Source: Syntrophothermus lipocalidus DSM 12680 (GTDB lineage: Bacteria; Bacillota; Syntrophomonadia; Syntrophomonadales; Syntrophothermaceae). Taken from it: a DNA stretch of 64,000 nucleotides. This document shows, one piece after another, positions 1 to 8,681 of the stretch (its first letter is position 1; the number at the start of each line of letters is the position of its first letter). Below the pieces are notes generated by a model. It saw only the letters and a list, made by a program, of their open reading frames with translations. It was not told the DNA's origin and searched no databases. Location of the stretch: the NCBI RefSeq assembly GCF_000092405.1, contig NC_014220.1, forward strand, positions 1,116,001-1,180,000. The letters run 5' to 3'. A program made the translations under genes and the position numbers.

Positions 1-419
1 TCTTGCCGGTTTTGCCGGGAATACCGGTCGTATTTCTCGCCATTGCCGGTTACGGGTGGTACGAGGGCTTTAAGGTGGTTACGCCAAAATTCTTGGCGAT
101 AATGGCGGGGCTGACTGTTCTCAGTATTCTGGTCGATTATCTTGCAGGATTGCTGGGAGCCAAGTTTTTTGGATCGAGCCCGGCCGGTATCTGGGGTGCT
201 TTTGTTGGCGGGATATTAGGGCTGGTGTTGGGCGGACCGGTAGGATTAGTCTTAGGGCCGTGGATTGGAGCCTTCGTCGGGGAATATGTGAAATTGCGGG
301 ATGTCAACAAGGCCTGGCGGGTAGGCGTAGGTACTGTTGTCGGTATCTTCACCGGGGTAGCAGCCAAGGTAGTGATAGGGTTAGTGATGATAATATGGTT
401 TCTTATTGTCGTTTTTTAA
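1..419 (+). CDS. DUF456 family membrane protein, 5' end outside window
   Basis: The reading frame is open at the left edge, so the N-terminus lies outside the window and the first two bases belong to a split codon. The visible part (about 138 residues) is almost entirely hydrophobic, with four or so membrane-spanning stretches, an LPGIP signature at its start and glycine-rich segments (GGILGLVLGG, GPWIGAFVGE). This pattern is that of DUF456, a small integral membrane family of unknown function. The TTG at base 3 is not a credible start because family members have a hydrophobic helix before the LPGIP motif. glnA follows on the same strand 61 bp later. Confidence 0.8.
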   Translation, partial: LPVLPGIPVVFLAIAGYGWYEGFKVVTPKFLAIMAGLTVLSILVDYLAGLLGAKFFGSSPAGIWGAFVGGILGLVLGGPVGLVLGPWIGAFVGEYVKLRDVNKAWRVGVGTVVGIFTGVAAKVVIGLVMIIWFLIVVF

Positions 420-480
420 TTGAGTATACATCGTATCTGTGTTAGTCTATCTTAGTAAATTATGCTGGAAGGTGAGATTA

Positions 481-1806
481 GTGACAAAAGATGATGTGAT
501 ACGACTGGCTGAAGAGAATAACGTTGGGTTTATCCGCCTGCAGTTTACCGACATAATGGGCGTTCCTAAGAACGTTTCCATAACCCGGGAGCAGTTGGGA
601 AAAGCTTTGGACGGAGAACTGATGTTCGACGGGTCATCTATCGAAGGCTTTGCCCGGATTGAGGAATCGGATATGTATCTCAAGCCTGATCCCAATACGT
701 TTATGATATTCCCTTGGACTTTAGGGGAGGAGATGTCAATCGGGCGTCTTATATGCGATGTTTACAACCCAGACAATACCCCGTTTGTTGGCTGCCCCCG
801 GTACGCACTCAAGCGCGCTTTAAACAGAGCTGCGGAGCACGGTTTTTCTATGAATGTCGGTCCAGAAGCGGAGTTCTTTTTGTTTCTAAAAGACGAGGAA
901 GGAAAGCCTACCTTGAAGACGCATGACCGGGCCGGATATTTTGACCTGGCACCTGTAGACCTGGGGGAGAATGCCCGCCGCGAGATGGTGCTGACTTTGC
1001 AGAAAATGGGATTCGAAGTTGAAGCCTCTCATCACGAGGTTGCCCCTGGCCAGCACGAAATAGATTTCAAGTATGACGAAGCTTTAAATACTGCGGATAA
1101 AATTGTAACGTTCCGTTCGGTAGTGAGAATAATAGCCCAGAAACACGGGTTGCATGCGACCTTTATGCCTAAACCGATATACGGTATTGCCGGTTCAGGA
1201 ATGCACCTACACATTTCGCTTTTCAAAGAGGGACAAAACGCGTTTTATAATCCGAATACCCCGGACCAGTTGAGCCAAACCGCTCTTCATTTTATAGCGG
1301 GCATTCTCCACCACGCTAAGGCTTTGACTGCCATAACGAACCCTACGGTCAACTCATACAAGCGCTTGGTACCTGGGTACGAGGCGCCGGTTTATATCGC
1401 CTGGTCCTACCGCAACCGGAGCCCGCTGGTCAGGATCCCGGCTCGCCGGGGAATAGGGACCAGGATGGAACTACGTAACCCGGATCCTTCCTGTAATCCT
1501 TACTTGGCTTTGGCTGTTATTCTTCGGGCCGGGTTGGATGGGATCGAAAAACGGATGGACCCACCGGAAACGGTGAACCAGAATATCTACGAAATGGACC
1601 TGGAGGCTCGGGAAAAAGCAGGAATTGAAAGCTTGCCGGGTACTTTGAGAGAAGCCTTAATAGAACTGAGCAACGACGAGGTAATCCAGGATGCTCTGGG
1701 GCCTCACATCTTCAGCCGGTTCATGTACGCGAAGCGTGTGGAATGGGAAGATTACCGGGGTCGCGTGCACGAATGGGAGATAGAGGAGTATCTTGCAAAG
1801 TTCTAA
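481..1806 (+). CDS. glnA: Type I glutamine synthetase
   Basis: Glutamine synthetase (441 residues) condenses ammonia with glutamate using ATP in the cytoplasm and is the main entry of nitrogen into organic form. Visible signatures include the N-terminal FDGSSIEGF segment, the metal-binding NVGPEAEFF strand, AGSGMHLH, the ATP-site [13 protein letters not shown] loop, and the [11 protein letters not shown] segment. The C-terminal region has NIYEMD and no NLYDLP-type adenylylation site, which fits the GSI-alpha form of Firmicutes. The frame stays open upstream to base 439. The GTG at 481 is chosen because GGAAGGTGAG lies just before it and the encoded N-terminus aligns with known enzymes. No GlnR/MerR regulator gene is adjacent, so control cannot be read from the context. 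Confidence 0.97.
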   Translation: MTKDDVIRLAEENNVGFIRLQFTDIMGVPKNVSITREQLGKALDGELMFDGSSIEGFARIEESDMYLKPDPNTFMIFPWTLGEEMSIGRLICDVYNPDNTPFVGCPRYALKRALNRAAEHGFSMNVGPEAEFFLFLKDEEGKPTLKTHDRAGYFDLAPVDLGENARREMVLTLQKMGFEVEASHHEVAPGQHEIDFKYDEALNTADKIVTFRSVVRIIAQKHGLHATFMPKPIYGIAGSGMHLHISLFKEGQNAFYNPNTPDQLSQTALHFIAGILHHAKALTAITNPTVNSYKRLVPGYEAPVYIAWSYRNRSPLVRIPARRGIGTRMELRNPDPSCNPYLALAVILRAGLDGIEKRMDPPETVNQNIYEMDLEAREKAGIESLPGTLREALIELSNDEVIQDALGPHIFSRFMYAKRVEWEDYRGRVHEWEIEEYLAKF

Positions 1807-1818
1807 TCCCTTCAGTCA

Positions 1819-1875
1819 AATTAGGGACGGGCCCCAATTTGCGTGATTTGCGCAAAATGAGAACCGTCCCTAATT
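1819..1875. repeat. REP-like palindrome between convergent glnA and lexA
   Basis: A perfect 12-bp inverted repeat, AATTAGGGACGG (1819-1830) and CCGTCCCTAATT (1864-1875), encloses a second, weaker inverted segment (ATTTGCG and CGCAAAAT). It lies between the ends of two convergent genes. The GGGACGG core resembles dispersed intergenic palindromes I recall from clostridial genomes. It lacks a T-run directly after the stem on either strand, so it is not a textbook terminator, although it may stop transcription in both directions. Confidence 0.6.
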
Positions 1876-1889
1876 TTCGTCAATTTGGG

Positions 1890-2519
1890 TTAGAATTTCC
1901 TGATTAGGCCAATGACTTTTCCTATGACTTCGACTTGACCAGTTACGATAATAGGTTGCATGTGGCTGTTCTCGGGGCGTAACTCGATGTACCCGTCTCG
2001 TTTGAAAAAACGTTTGACCGTTGCTTCATCCTCAATCATAGCCACGACGATTTCCCCGTTTTCTGCCCGGGGTTGGGACTTCACAATCAAAATATCCCCT
2101 TCCAGAATCCCAGCTTCTACCATACTGTCGCCTTGAACTGTGAGAAGAAAATGCTCCCCCGATCCAAGAAGATCTAAGGGCAAGGGCAGAGATCCGTCCA
2201 GATTTTGGGCAGCCAGAATGGGCGTACCGGCAGCAACCTTACCTACTATCGGCACTTCCACTATCTGCGGGTCAGAGAGGGCAGAGCCCGAGTCAAGTAC
2301 CTCGATAGCTCGTGGTTTTGCTGGGTCTTTCCTTAAATAGCCTTTTTCCTCCAATTGGCAGAGATAGGCGTGGACCGTAGAGCTGGACTTCAATCCTACT
2401 GCCTTGCCAATCTCTCGTACCGAGGGAGGGTAGCCTTTGCGGCGTACTTCTTCTTTTATAAAACTGAGTATCGTTTGCTCCCGTTCGTTGAGATCGGTCG
2501 TAACGTCGGTTCTGTCCAT
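1890..2519 (-). CDS. lexA: LexA SOS repressor
   Basis: LexA (209 residues) represses DNA-repair genes and inactivates itself by self-cleavage when RecA filaments form. The N-terminal winged helix contains [21 protein letters not shown]. The Ala-Gly cleavage site is in VGKVAAGTP. The catalytic Ser-Lys dyad is in GDSMVEAG and in the later DEATVKRFF segment. The frame runs on to 2576, but the ATG at 2519 is preceded by GGGGG and gives the usual LexA N-terminus (MDRT, then [12 protein letters not shown]). A LexA-box-like site overlaps its promoter, so autoregulation is likely. It converges on glnA. Confidence 0.97.
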   Translation of the reverse strand: MDRTDVTTDLNEREQTILSFIKEEVRRKGYPPSVREIGKAVGLKSSSTVHAYLCQLEEKGYLRKDPAKPRAIEVLDSGSALSDPQIVEVPIVGKVAAGTPILAAQNLDGSLPLPLDLLGSGEHFLLTVQGDSMVEAGILEGDILIVKSQPRAENGEIVVAMIEDEATVKRFFKRDGYIELRPENSHMQPIIVTGQVEVIGKVIGLIRKF

Positions 2520-2547
2520 GGGTATACCCCCTTGCCCAGTTTTCAAA

Positions 2548-2583
2548 ATTATACCACAGGCTACCAGCAGAAACAAGTGTTCG
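2548..2583 (-). promoter_or_regulatory. lexA promoter with overlapping LexA-box-like operator
   Basis: Read on the minus strand, TTGTTT (2571-2576) and TATAAT (2548-2553) are separated by 17 bases, a good sigma-A spacing. The sequence CGAACACTTGTTTC (2570-2583) covers the -35 box. It differs at only a couple of positions from the Gram-positive LexA consensus CGAACRNRYGTTYG. Repressor bound here would block RNA polymerase, which fits LexA autoregulation. Confidence 0.7.
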
Positions 2584-2595
2584 TCCGTGTGATGC

Positions 2596-3303
2596 TCATT
2601 GCCAGTAGAGTTTTTCTATGGCTGTCAAGAAGTGAAGCTTGGCCTGAGGGTGATGATTGTCTAACACCGCTAGCCATTTCTGTATGAGAGCTCGTTTAGT
2701 TTGGCCAGCGGCAGGGCAGGGATTGGACTCAACCGGCAGGTTAAGTTTTTTACAAAGCCTGATTATCAGGTTTTCTGGTACATAAACCAGGGGACGAACC
2801 AGGGTAAGACCGGTGCGATCCAAGAAACTCGAGGGTTTGAAACAGCGGGCCTGTCCTTCATAAGCCATAGACATAAAGAAGGTTACTACAGCATCGTCCA
2901 AATGGTGGGCTAAGGCAACCTTGTTACAGTTTTCGGCCAAGGCTACGCGGTGCAGCGCGCCCTTGCGAAGGTTTGAACACAGGGAACAGGGGCTATTTTC
3001 TTTACGTTCTTCAAACACTATTCTGCCTATGTTAGTCGGTTCCACGATTAAAGGTACATTTAGTTCACGGCAGTGTTGTTCCAGCCCACTGTGGTCCGAA
3101 CCAAACCCCAGGTCAACGGTGATGGCAATGATGTCAAATTGAAGGGGAGTGTAACGCCGGAGTTGTATCAGGGCATGGAGGAGCGCGAGACTGTCTTTGC
3201 CTCCAGATAAACCCAGGGCTACGCGGTCTCCGTTACCAATCATCTGATACTTTAAATTCGCACGTTTAACCTTGTGGAATAATTCTCTTTCTAGACGTGC
3301 CAT
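2596..3303 (-). CDS. TtcA/TilS-like PP-loop tRNA-modifying ATPase
   Basis: This 235-residue protein has the ATP-pyrophosphatase P-loop SGGKDS near its N-terminus and a [10 protein letters not shown] motif mid-protein. That layout is characteristic of the TtcA group, which thiolates tRNA and often carries an iron-sulfur cluster on such cysteines. [11 protein letters not shown] is the conserved helix following the nucleotide site. The product is probably a tRNA 2-thiolation enzyme, but the exact target base is inferred from the family only. The ATG at 3303 has GGGAG about 15 bases upstream. A TTG at 3318 directly abuts that sequence, so the start is uncertain by five codons. lexA lies just downstream on the same strand. 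Confidence 0.85.
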   Translation of the reverse strand: MARLERELFHKVKRANLKYQMIGNGDRVALGLSGGKDSLALLHALIQLRRYTPLQFDIIAITVDLGFGSDHSGLEQHCRELNVPLIVEPTNIGRIVFEERKENSPCSLCSNLRKGALHRVALAENCNKVALAHHLDDAVVTFFMSMAYEGQARCFKPSSFLDRTGLTLVRPLVYVPENLIIRLCKKLNLPVESNPCPAAGQTKRALIQKWLAVLDNHHPQAKLHFLTAIEKLYWQ

Positions 3304-3362
3304 AGATAGCCAGTTCAACTCCCACCGGATTCCCCAAAACCCACGCTGAAAGGCGCTGGCTT

Positions 3363-4637
3363 TTAAGGCAGAGCCTGGGCCAGGAGCTCGACCGGATGTA
3401 CGACTTTGCCATTAACCCGGCTTCGCCTGAACCCGTAAGCGAGCTGCATGGAGCAACTCGGGCAGCAAGTGGCTACTGTGTCGCAGCCGGTGTTTCTGAT
3501 AGCGGACATTTTCTTATCTAGTATCTTCATGGACATGTCGTAGTGGGTCAAAGCAAAAGTGCCCGACCCGCCGCAACACCTGTCGGGTTCAGCCATTTCT
3601 ACCAGTTCTACCCCTGGAACTAGCCTTAGTAATTCCCTTGGTTCTTTCCTGATATTCTGAGCTTTGGCCAGATGGCAGGGATCATGATAGGTGAGACGGT
3701 GCTCAGATCGCTTGACTAGGTTGCCGGGTCCGATATCGAGAACGTTAACCAGAAAAGCGGTGAGGTCTACTACCTTACCCGCAGTCAAGGCCAGGTTCGC
3801 ATCGATTTCTTCCTGCCCCAGCACAAACCTTACGTTCTTGTCGGATAAAGCCGAAGAGCAGGAAGCACAGTCAGTGACTATATAATCGACTTTAGCTCTG
3901 CTCAAGAGTTCAAAGTTGTGAAGAAGCAAGGAACGGGCAGTACCGAGTTTCCCGTTGGCTATGTGGGGAAGACCGCAGCATTTGAGGTCCCTGGGGATGA
4001 CTACCTCACAACCACTTTGGGTGAGGACTTTTACCGTAGCCAAGGCCACCTCCGGATGCAAAAGATTGGTAGCACAGCCCAGAAAGTAGGCTACTCTCAG
4101 CTTCTTCTTCCCTTGAGCCGGTATGGTCTCGTGCAGCTGGTCGCGGGCCGAGCGGAAAGGGACCCGGTCCAGTATCTGTTCGGCTTTCGGAAGATCGCCG
4201 GGTAGAACCTTGGTTAGGTGCAAGGCTCGGGCCAGCTTCATCAGACCAGTGACGTTTGCACTCCACATAAAAGCCGTGGAGGCCCGAAGAAGCTTTGGGC
4301 TGGTCCACAGCGTGTCAAACACAAGTCTTTTACCGGGATTGCTTTGGTTTTCGGTGATGAATGACCTGGCAGCGGCATTGAGTTCGTGTATGTCTATGCC
4401 AGATGGACAAAAAGTTGAACAGGTTTCGCATAACAAACATTTACTGAGGTGTTCATAGACTTTTGAATCCGGTTTGACTACCCCGTCTCTCAACATCTGT
4501 ACCATAAAAACATGACCTCTAGGAGCCACGGTCTCGTTTTTGACTTCGGCGAAGACAGGGCACACCGTCCTGCACCTGCCGCAACGTACACATTTTCTTA
4601 TTTGTTCTTTTACTGGAGGTAGCTCCTTAAATTTCAC
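3363..4637 (-). CDS. glcF: GlcF-type (Fe-S)-binding oxidoreductase subunit
   Basis: A 424-residue protein with two ferredoxin-type [4Fe-4S] motifs (CVRCGRCRTVCP and CLLCETCSTFCP) followed by two CCG domains (CGLPH after a CC pair, and DRCCGGSGTF). This is the architecture of glycolate oxidase subunit F and of the iron-sulfur partner of D-lactate dehydrogenases. It would pass electrons from the FAD subunit to the membrane or to an electron-transfer partner. It starts at a GTG preceded by GGAGGAG and lies 43 bp downstream of the GlcD-type gene, so the two form an operon. The neighbouring LarA-type racemase points to lactate rather than glycolate as substrate. That substrate is inference. Confidence 0.9.
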   Translation of the reverse strand: MKFKELPPVKEQIRKCVRCGRCRTVCPVFAEVKNETVAPRGHVFMVQMLRDGVVKPDSKVYEHLSKCLLCETCSTFCPSGIDIHELNAAARSFITENQSNPGKRLVFDTLWTSPKLLRASTAFMWSANVTGLMKLARALHLTKVLPGDLPKAEQILDRVPFRSARDQLHETIPAQGKKKLRVAYFLGCATNLLHPEVALATVKVLTQSGCEVVIPRDLKCCGLPHIANGKLGTARSLLLHNFELLSRAKVDYIVTDCASCSSALSDKNVRFVLGQEEIDANLALTAGKVVDLTAFLVNVLDIGPGNLVKRSEHRLTYHDPCHLAKAQNIRKEPRELLRLVPGVELVEMAEPDRCCGGSGTFALTHYDMSMKILDKKMSAIRNTGCDTVATCCPSCSMQLAYGFRRSRVNGKVVHPVELLAQALP

Positions 4638-4680
4638 TGTAACTCCTCCTGCCCTCGGTTATATAAACGGCTAAATAATC

Positions 4681-6084
4681 TCAGATAAGCTTGCCTGGGT
4701 TCATTATGCCTTTCGGGTCCACGGCGTTCTTAATGAGGCGCATGACCTTCAGAGCTTCCCCGTGTTCCAACTCAGCATACTGTCTGCGTACCGCTCCCAC
4801 CCCGTGTTCCCCGGTAGTGGAGCCTTCTAGCTCAATGGCCAAAAGGTGTATCTCGTGAACCAATTGATTGGCCTTTTCCGCTTCGGCCGGGTTTTCCGGG
4901 TCGATTACCGGTGCGGTGTGGACGTTACCGTCTCCGATGTGACCGTAGTTGACTACCGGTATCCCGTATTTTTCGCCGAGTGAACGAATGGCACGCAGAG
5001 CTTCTGCTACTCTCGACAGCGGCACGCTTATATCTTCGCCCGCAAAGACCCGGCTGCCATCAGGACGAACCCTGGCCGCCGCGGTCGCCGTTACACTTCG
5101 ACCTTCCCACAGGCTGGCCATTCGCTGGGGATCGGTAGCCCATTCCACTTTGGTAGCGCGCCTTTTGGCGATTTCTACTATGTTGGTCCCTTCCCATTCA
5201 ACGCTGGGCGCATTCCCATCAACTTCGAACAAAAGTATGGCTTCTGCATCCTCAGGTAAACCGATCTCGGGTTTAAACTGGTTTACAGCTTTTATCGCTG
5301 ACTTATCAAGTATTTCAATACCTGAAGGCAGTATGCCAGCCTGATAGACTTCCAAGACCGTAGCCGGGGCATCGTCGAGCTTGGAGAAAACGGCCATAGC
5401 GATGCCACGGGCCTTGGGCTTGGGCCAGCAACGAAGGCGAATCTTGGTAATAATACCCAGAACGCCTTCCGACCCGACCATGAGTTTGGTTAGGTTCAGT
5501 CCGGACACGTTTTTTATAGCTTTGGATCTGATGCCGCCTGTCGTTATCACTTCACCGTTCGGCAACACTACTTCTAGACCGAGTACGTACTGTTCGGTAC
5601 ACCCGTATTTAACGGCACGCAGGCCACTGGCGTTGTTGGCTACCATTCCGCCGATGGTGCACATCAGGCTGCTGCCAGGGTCGGGCGGGAAGAACAGGTT
5701 AAACTTAGCCAGGTGGTTATTCAGGTCCGCATGTATGACCCCGGGCCGCACGACCACCTGCATGTTGGAAACGTCAACCTCTACAATCTCGTCCCAGGTG
5801 GAAAGATCAATGACTATACCACCGTTAAACGCTACCGCGCCGCCGGTTTCTCCTGTGCCTGCGCCTCTAGGTGTCACCGGTATGTTGTTTTCATAAGCAA
5901 AGCGGACGATTCTCTGCACCTGTTCGGTGGCGCGAGGCAGTACCACGATATCCGGGTACACCCTTTCTAGTTTGGTAAGGAAAGAGCTGTCATACGAGTA
6001 GTACATCAGATCCAGGTCGTCTGCCAATACTTGCTCAGGCTGGAGAATCTTTAACATTTCCTGCTTGAGGACGCGTTTGTCCAT
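4681..6084 (-). CDS. glcD: FAD-binding oxidase, GlcD/D-lactate dehydrogenase type
   Basis: A 467-residue flavoprotein of the FAD_binding_4 plus FAD-oxidase C-terminal family. PRGAGTGETGGA is the FAD-binding loop, followed by PPDPGSSLMCTIGG and NASGLRAVKYG. The C-terminal half has NYGHIGDGNVH and GEHGVG, typical of GlcD and D-lactate dehydrogenases. It should oxidise a 2-hydroxyacid to a 2-oxoacid together with the downstream iron-sulfur subunit. The frame is open to 6246, but AAAGGAGATG precedes the ATG at 6084. An extended -10 box on the same strand lies upstream. Divergent transcription from larA suggests a D-lactate oxidation module. Confidence 0.92.
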   Translation of the reverse strand: MDKRVLKQEMLKILQPEQVLADDLDLMYYSYDSSFLTKLERVYPDIVVLPRATEQVQRIVRFAYENNIPVTPRGAGTGETGGAVAFNGGIVIDLSTWDEIVEVDVSNMQVVVRPGVIHADLNNHLAKFNLFFPPDPGSSLMCTIGGMVANNASGLRAVKYGCTEQYVLGLEVVLPNGEVITTGGIRSKAIKNVSGLNLTKLMVGSEGVLGIITKIRLRCWPKPKARGIAMAVFSKLDDAPATVLEVYQAGILPSGIEILDKSAIKAVNQFKPEIGLPEDAEAILLFEVDGNAPSVEWEGTNIVEIAKRRATKVEWATDPQRMASLWEGRSVTATAAARVRPDGSRVFAGEDISVPLSRVAEALRAIRSLGEKYGIPVVNYGHIGDGNVHTAPVIDPENPAEAEKANQLVHEIHLLAIELEGSTTGEHGVGAVRRQYAELEHGEALKVMRLIKNAVDPKGIMNPGKLI

Positions 6085-6159
6085 CGGTTCATCTCCTTTA
6101 CCCAATTTGCTGACCTCGTTCGTTTGTTCGGAAAGGAGCGTATAGGTCTTGACTACGAT

Positions 6160-6165
6160 ATTATA
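6160..6165 (-). promoter_or_regulatory. Extended -10 of the glcD-glcF operon
   Basis: On the minus strand the sequence TGCTATAAT gives a consensus -10 with an extended TGn element, about 75 bp upstream of the glcD start. No good -35 is visible at 16-18 bp, which is common for extended -10 promoters or for activator-dependent ones. Confidence 0.5.
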
Positions 6166-6200
6166 GCACAAACAGCGCAAACGAGGTTGGAAATTAACCT

Positions 6201-6230
6201 TTGTGAGGCCCAAACCGCCTGTTATATAAT
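6201..6230 (+). promoter_or_regulatory. larA promoter
   Basis: TTGTGA (6201-6206) and TATAAT (6225-6230) are 18 bases apart, 45 bp before the larA start. Between this promoter and the opposing glcD -10 lies an imperfect palindrome built on AGGTT (6184-6188) and AACCT (6196-6200). It could be an operator for a shared lactate-responsive regulator. No regulator gene is adjacent. Confidence 0.55.
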
Positions 6231-6274
6231 TAGGTATAGTTGCCACGGCGTGTGTATTGGAGGGGATTGGTGGT

Positions 6275-7546
6275 ATGTTAGTAAGACTGGCTTATGGGAA
6301 AACGCATCAAGAAGTGGAAATTCCCGATGACCGGGTAAAAGCGATTCTGCGCGGGCAGGACCCCGAACCGGCGGTAGACGGCCTGGAAATGGTGAGGAGC
6401 TGCCTGAAGAAGCCAATCGGGTCGGAGAGATTGAGAGATATGGTGCGAAAACGCCGTCCCCGTAGTGTAGTCGTTATAGTAAACGACATTACCCGACCTA
6501 CTCCTTACCGGGAGATGTTACCACCTCTGCTGGAAGAAATAGAAGAAGGTGGAGCAGACCGTGGGGCCATAACTCTAGTCGTGGCCACGGGGATTCACAG
6601 GGGTCATACCCATGAGGATAACCTTTACGTCTTCGGAAGGGAGATTTGTGATAGTTACCGTATAGTAAACCACGATTGTGACAAGCATCTGGTCAGCCTA
6701 GGGTACCTTGCGAACGGGTGGGAGCTTGAGGTAAACCGGGAAGTAGCCGAAGCCGACCTCTTGATTGCTACCGGGCTGGTTGGCCTGCATTATTTCGCCG
6801 GGTATTCGGGGGGAAGAAAGTCTGTTCTGCCCGGTGTAGCAAGCCGTAGCCTGATAAGCCGCAGTCATGCCATGATGACCGATCCCAGGGCTTGTTTGGG
6901 TAACTATGAGGACAATCCGGTGCATCTGGTTATGACGGAAGCTGCAGATCGGGTCGGCGTGGACTTTATCTTGAACGTAGTAGCAACTCCCGACAAACGC
7001 ATCGAGTTGGCAGTAGCGGGTGATATGGAAAAGGCCTGGTTAGAGGCGGTTAGGTTCTGTGAAGCCGCGCGTATGGTAGAGCTCGATGAGCCAGCCGAAA
7101 TCGTCATCGCCGGCTGCGGAGGGTATCCTAAGGACATAAACCTTTATCAGGCCCAAAAAGCACTGGACGCGGCGGCACCAGCAGTTAAGGACGGGGGCAC
7201 GGTTATCTTGGTTGCCGAATGCACGGAAGGTCTGGGGGAAGCGGTTTTTGAAGGCTGGTTAGATGAAGCGTCTTCACCCGCAGATGTTATGGAACGGTTT
7301 AGTCGGGAGTTCGAGTTAGGGGGACACAAGGCTTTCGCGATCTGCCGGCTCTTGGAACGGATGCGGGTTATATTGGTGAGCCGGATGCCAGCTTGGAAAG
7401 CAGAAAAAGCTTTTCTTATTCCTGCTGGCAGTCTGGAGGAAGCCTGGCATTTAGCGATTGATGGACACCGAGGCGACTTTAAGACCATCATAATACCAGA
7501 AGCTGCCAATTTGGGCATAAAGATCAAAAGAAGAGAACAGGCCTAA
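6275..7546 (+). CDS. larA: LarA-family nickel-pincer lactate racemase
   Basis: LarA interconverts D- and L-lactate using a nickel-pincer nucleotide tethered to a lysine. The 423-residue length matches the family. Key residues fall close to those of the Lactobacillus plantarum enzyme (H108, H174, K184, H200): H108 in ATGIHRGHT, H172 in GLHYFAGYSGG, K182 in GGRKSVLPG and H198 in SRSHAMM. The start is the ATG at 6275, with GGAGGGG nine bases upstream. It is divergent from glcD-glcF, which makes sense if LarA feeds L-lactate to a D-lactate oxidase. The cofactor genes larB, larC and larE are not in the window. Related LarA homologues racemise other 2-hydroxyacids, so the substrate is inferred. Confidence 0.9.
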   Translation: MLVRLAYGKTHQEVEIPDDRVKAILRGQDPEPAVDGLEMVRSCLKKPIGSERLRDMVRKRRPRSVVVIVNDITRPTPYREMLPPLLEEIEEGGADRGAITLVVATGIHRGHTHEDNLYVFGREICDSYRIVNHDCDKHLVSLGYLANGWELEVNREVAEADLLIATGLVGLHYFAGYSGGRKSVLPGVASRSLISRSHAMMTDPRACLGNYEDNPVHLVMTEAADRVGVDFILNVVATPDKRIELAVAGDMEKAWLEAVRFCEAARMVELDEPAEIVIAGCGGYPKDINLYQAQKALDAAAPAVKDGGTVILVAECTEGLGEAVFEGWLDEASSPADVMERFSREFELGGHKAFAICRLLERMRVILVSRMPAWKAEKAFLIPAGSLEEAWHLAIDGHRGDFKTIIIPEAANLGIKIKRREQA

Positions 7547-7584
7547 GCCTGAACTCTAGTGATGTTCAGCCAGTCGGTCATAGA

Positions 7585-7600
7585 TGCCCAGAGATGGGCA
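7585..7600. other. Short hairpin between larA and murB
   Basis: TGCCCA GAGA TGGGCA forms a 6-bp stem with a 4-base loop just after larA. There is no T-run, so it is not a clear terminator. A TATAAT at 7709-7714, with only a weak -35, may start the murB transcript. Nothing else is recognisable between the two genes. Confidence 0.3.
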
Positions 7601-7777
7601 CTGATATGTGCAATAAACCAGGAAAGCCCCAAAGGGATTTCATTTTTGCTTGTCTGTGGTGCTGACACCCAAAGGTTTCGTGAGGGTCTGTGCAAATTTG
7701 GGGCTGCGTATAATGTACAAATTTCAGCCCGTTGTTTATTTCTAGTGCGAGGCCGTTTCAGGAGGATGTATTGATTT

Positions 7778-8677
7778 ATGTATGAGGATATCAAGCAAGT
7801 GATTCCCGAAGCCTACGTTCGGTGGGATGAGCCGATGAAGAACCATACCAGTTTCCGGATTGGGGGCCCGGCAGACTGTATGGTCTTTCCATCCAGTGTT
7901 GAGCAGGTTAATCAGGTTATATCGTGGTGTCGGAATCGTGACGTGCCATTCTTGGTCATTGGTAGCGGGACTAACATCCTGGTTCGCGATAAAGGGATCA
8001 GGGGGGTTGTTATCAAGCTGGCAGAGCGTCTTTCTGGCCTGGCAGTGGAAGGACAGAGCATCTATGCCGAGGCTGGGGTGCTGCTCTCACACGTATCGCA
8101 ACTGGCGGCTGAGAAGGGGCTCAGCGGGCTCGAGTTTGCGGAGGGCATACCGGGGTCGGTGGGAGGGGCCGTCTATATGAACGCCGGGGCATATGATGGA
8201 GAAATGAAGAACGTCATATACGAGGTAACGGCCCTAGACAGCGAAGGCAACCTTGCCGTTTTGACATCAGGTGAGTGCGACTTCGATTACCGAAAGAGTA
8301 TCTTTCAGCGTAACGGTTACGTGATTCTGGCTGCTCGTATGTTGTTGAAACCCGGCGATACCCGGGAGATAACAGCCAAGATGAACGAATTTGCCGAGCG
8401 CAGGCGGCAAAAACAACCATTGGAATTTCCCAGTGCTGGAAGTGTCTTTAGGCGCCCTGAGGGCTACTTTGTTGGTCCTCTTATCGAAGAACTAGGATTG
8501 AAAGGCTACCACATCGGGGGCGCTGAGATCTCCACCAAACACGCCGGTTTCATAATCAACACCGGAGGCGCTACCGCTGAAGATGTGTTGGCTTTGATCG
8601 AACTGGTGCAGGCGAGGGTGAGGGAAAGTACGGGTCTAAACCTGGAACCGGAGATCCGGATAGTGGGAGAAGCCTAA
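7778..8677 (+). CDS. murB: UDP-N-acetylenolpyruvoylglucosamine reductase
   Basis: MurB (299 residues) reduces the enolpyruvyl group of UDP-GlcNAc with NADPH and FAD to give UDP-MurNAc, an early cytoplasmic step of peptidoglycan synthesis. Seen here are the FAD-binding NHTSFRIGGPAD, VIGSGTNILV and GIPGSVGGAVYMNAGAYDGE segments. The catalytic region has YRKSIFQ and PSAGSVFRRPEG, and the C-terminal parts are KHAGFIINTG and EPEIRIVGE. The length fits the compact type II form of Firmicutes. A GGAGG lies upstream of the ATG. It is not clustered with other mur genes here and converges on the MoeB-like gene, only four bases away. Confidence 0.96.
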   Translation: MYEDIKQVIPEAYVRWDEPMKNHTSFRIGGPADCMVFPSSVEQVNQVISWCRNRDVPFLVIGSGTNILVRDKGIRGVVIKLAERLSGLAVEGQSIYAEAGVLLSHVSQLAAEKGLSGLEFAEGIPGSVGGAVYMNAGAYDGEMKNVIYEVTALDSEGNLAVLTSGECDFDYRKSIFQRNGYVILAARMLLKPGDTREITAKMNEFAERRRQKQPLEFPSAGSVFRRPEGYFVGPLIEELGLKGYHIGGAEISTKHAGFIINTGGATAEDVLALIELVQARVRESTGLNLEPEIRIVGEA

Positions 8678-8681
8678 AAAA

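Noticed and set aside
7543-7794. Frames of 71 and 83 codons between larA and murB
   Set aside because: No Shine-Dalgarno sequence at the starts, and they overlap the murB leader and each other on opposite strands.
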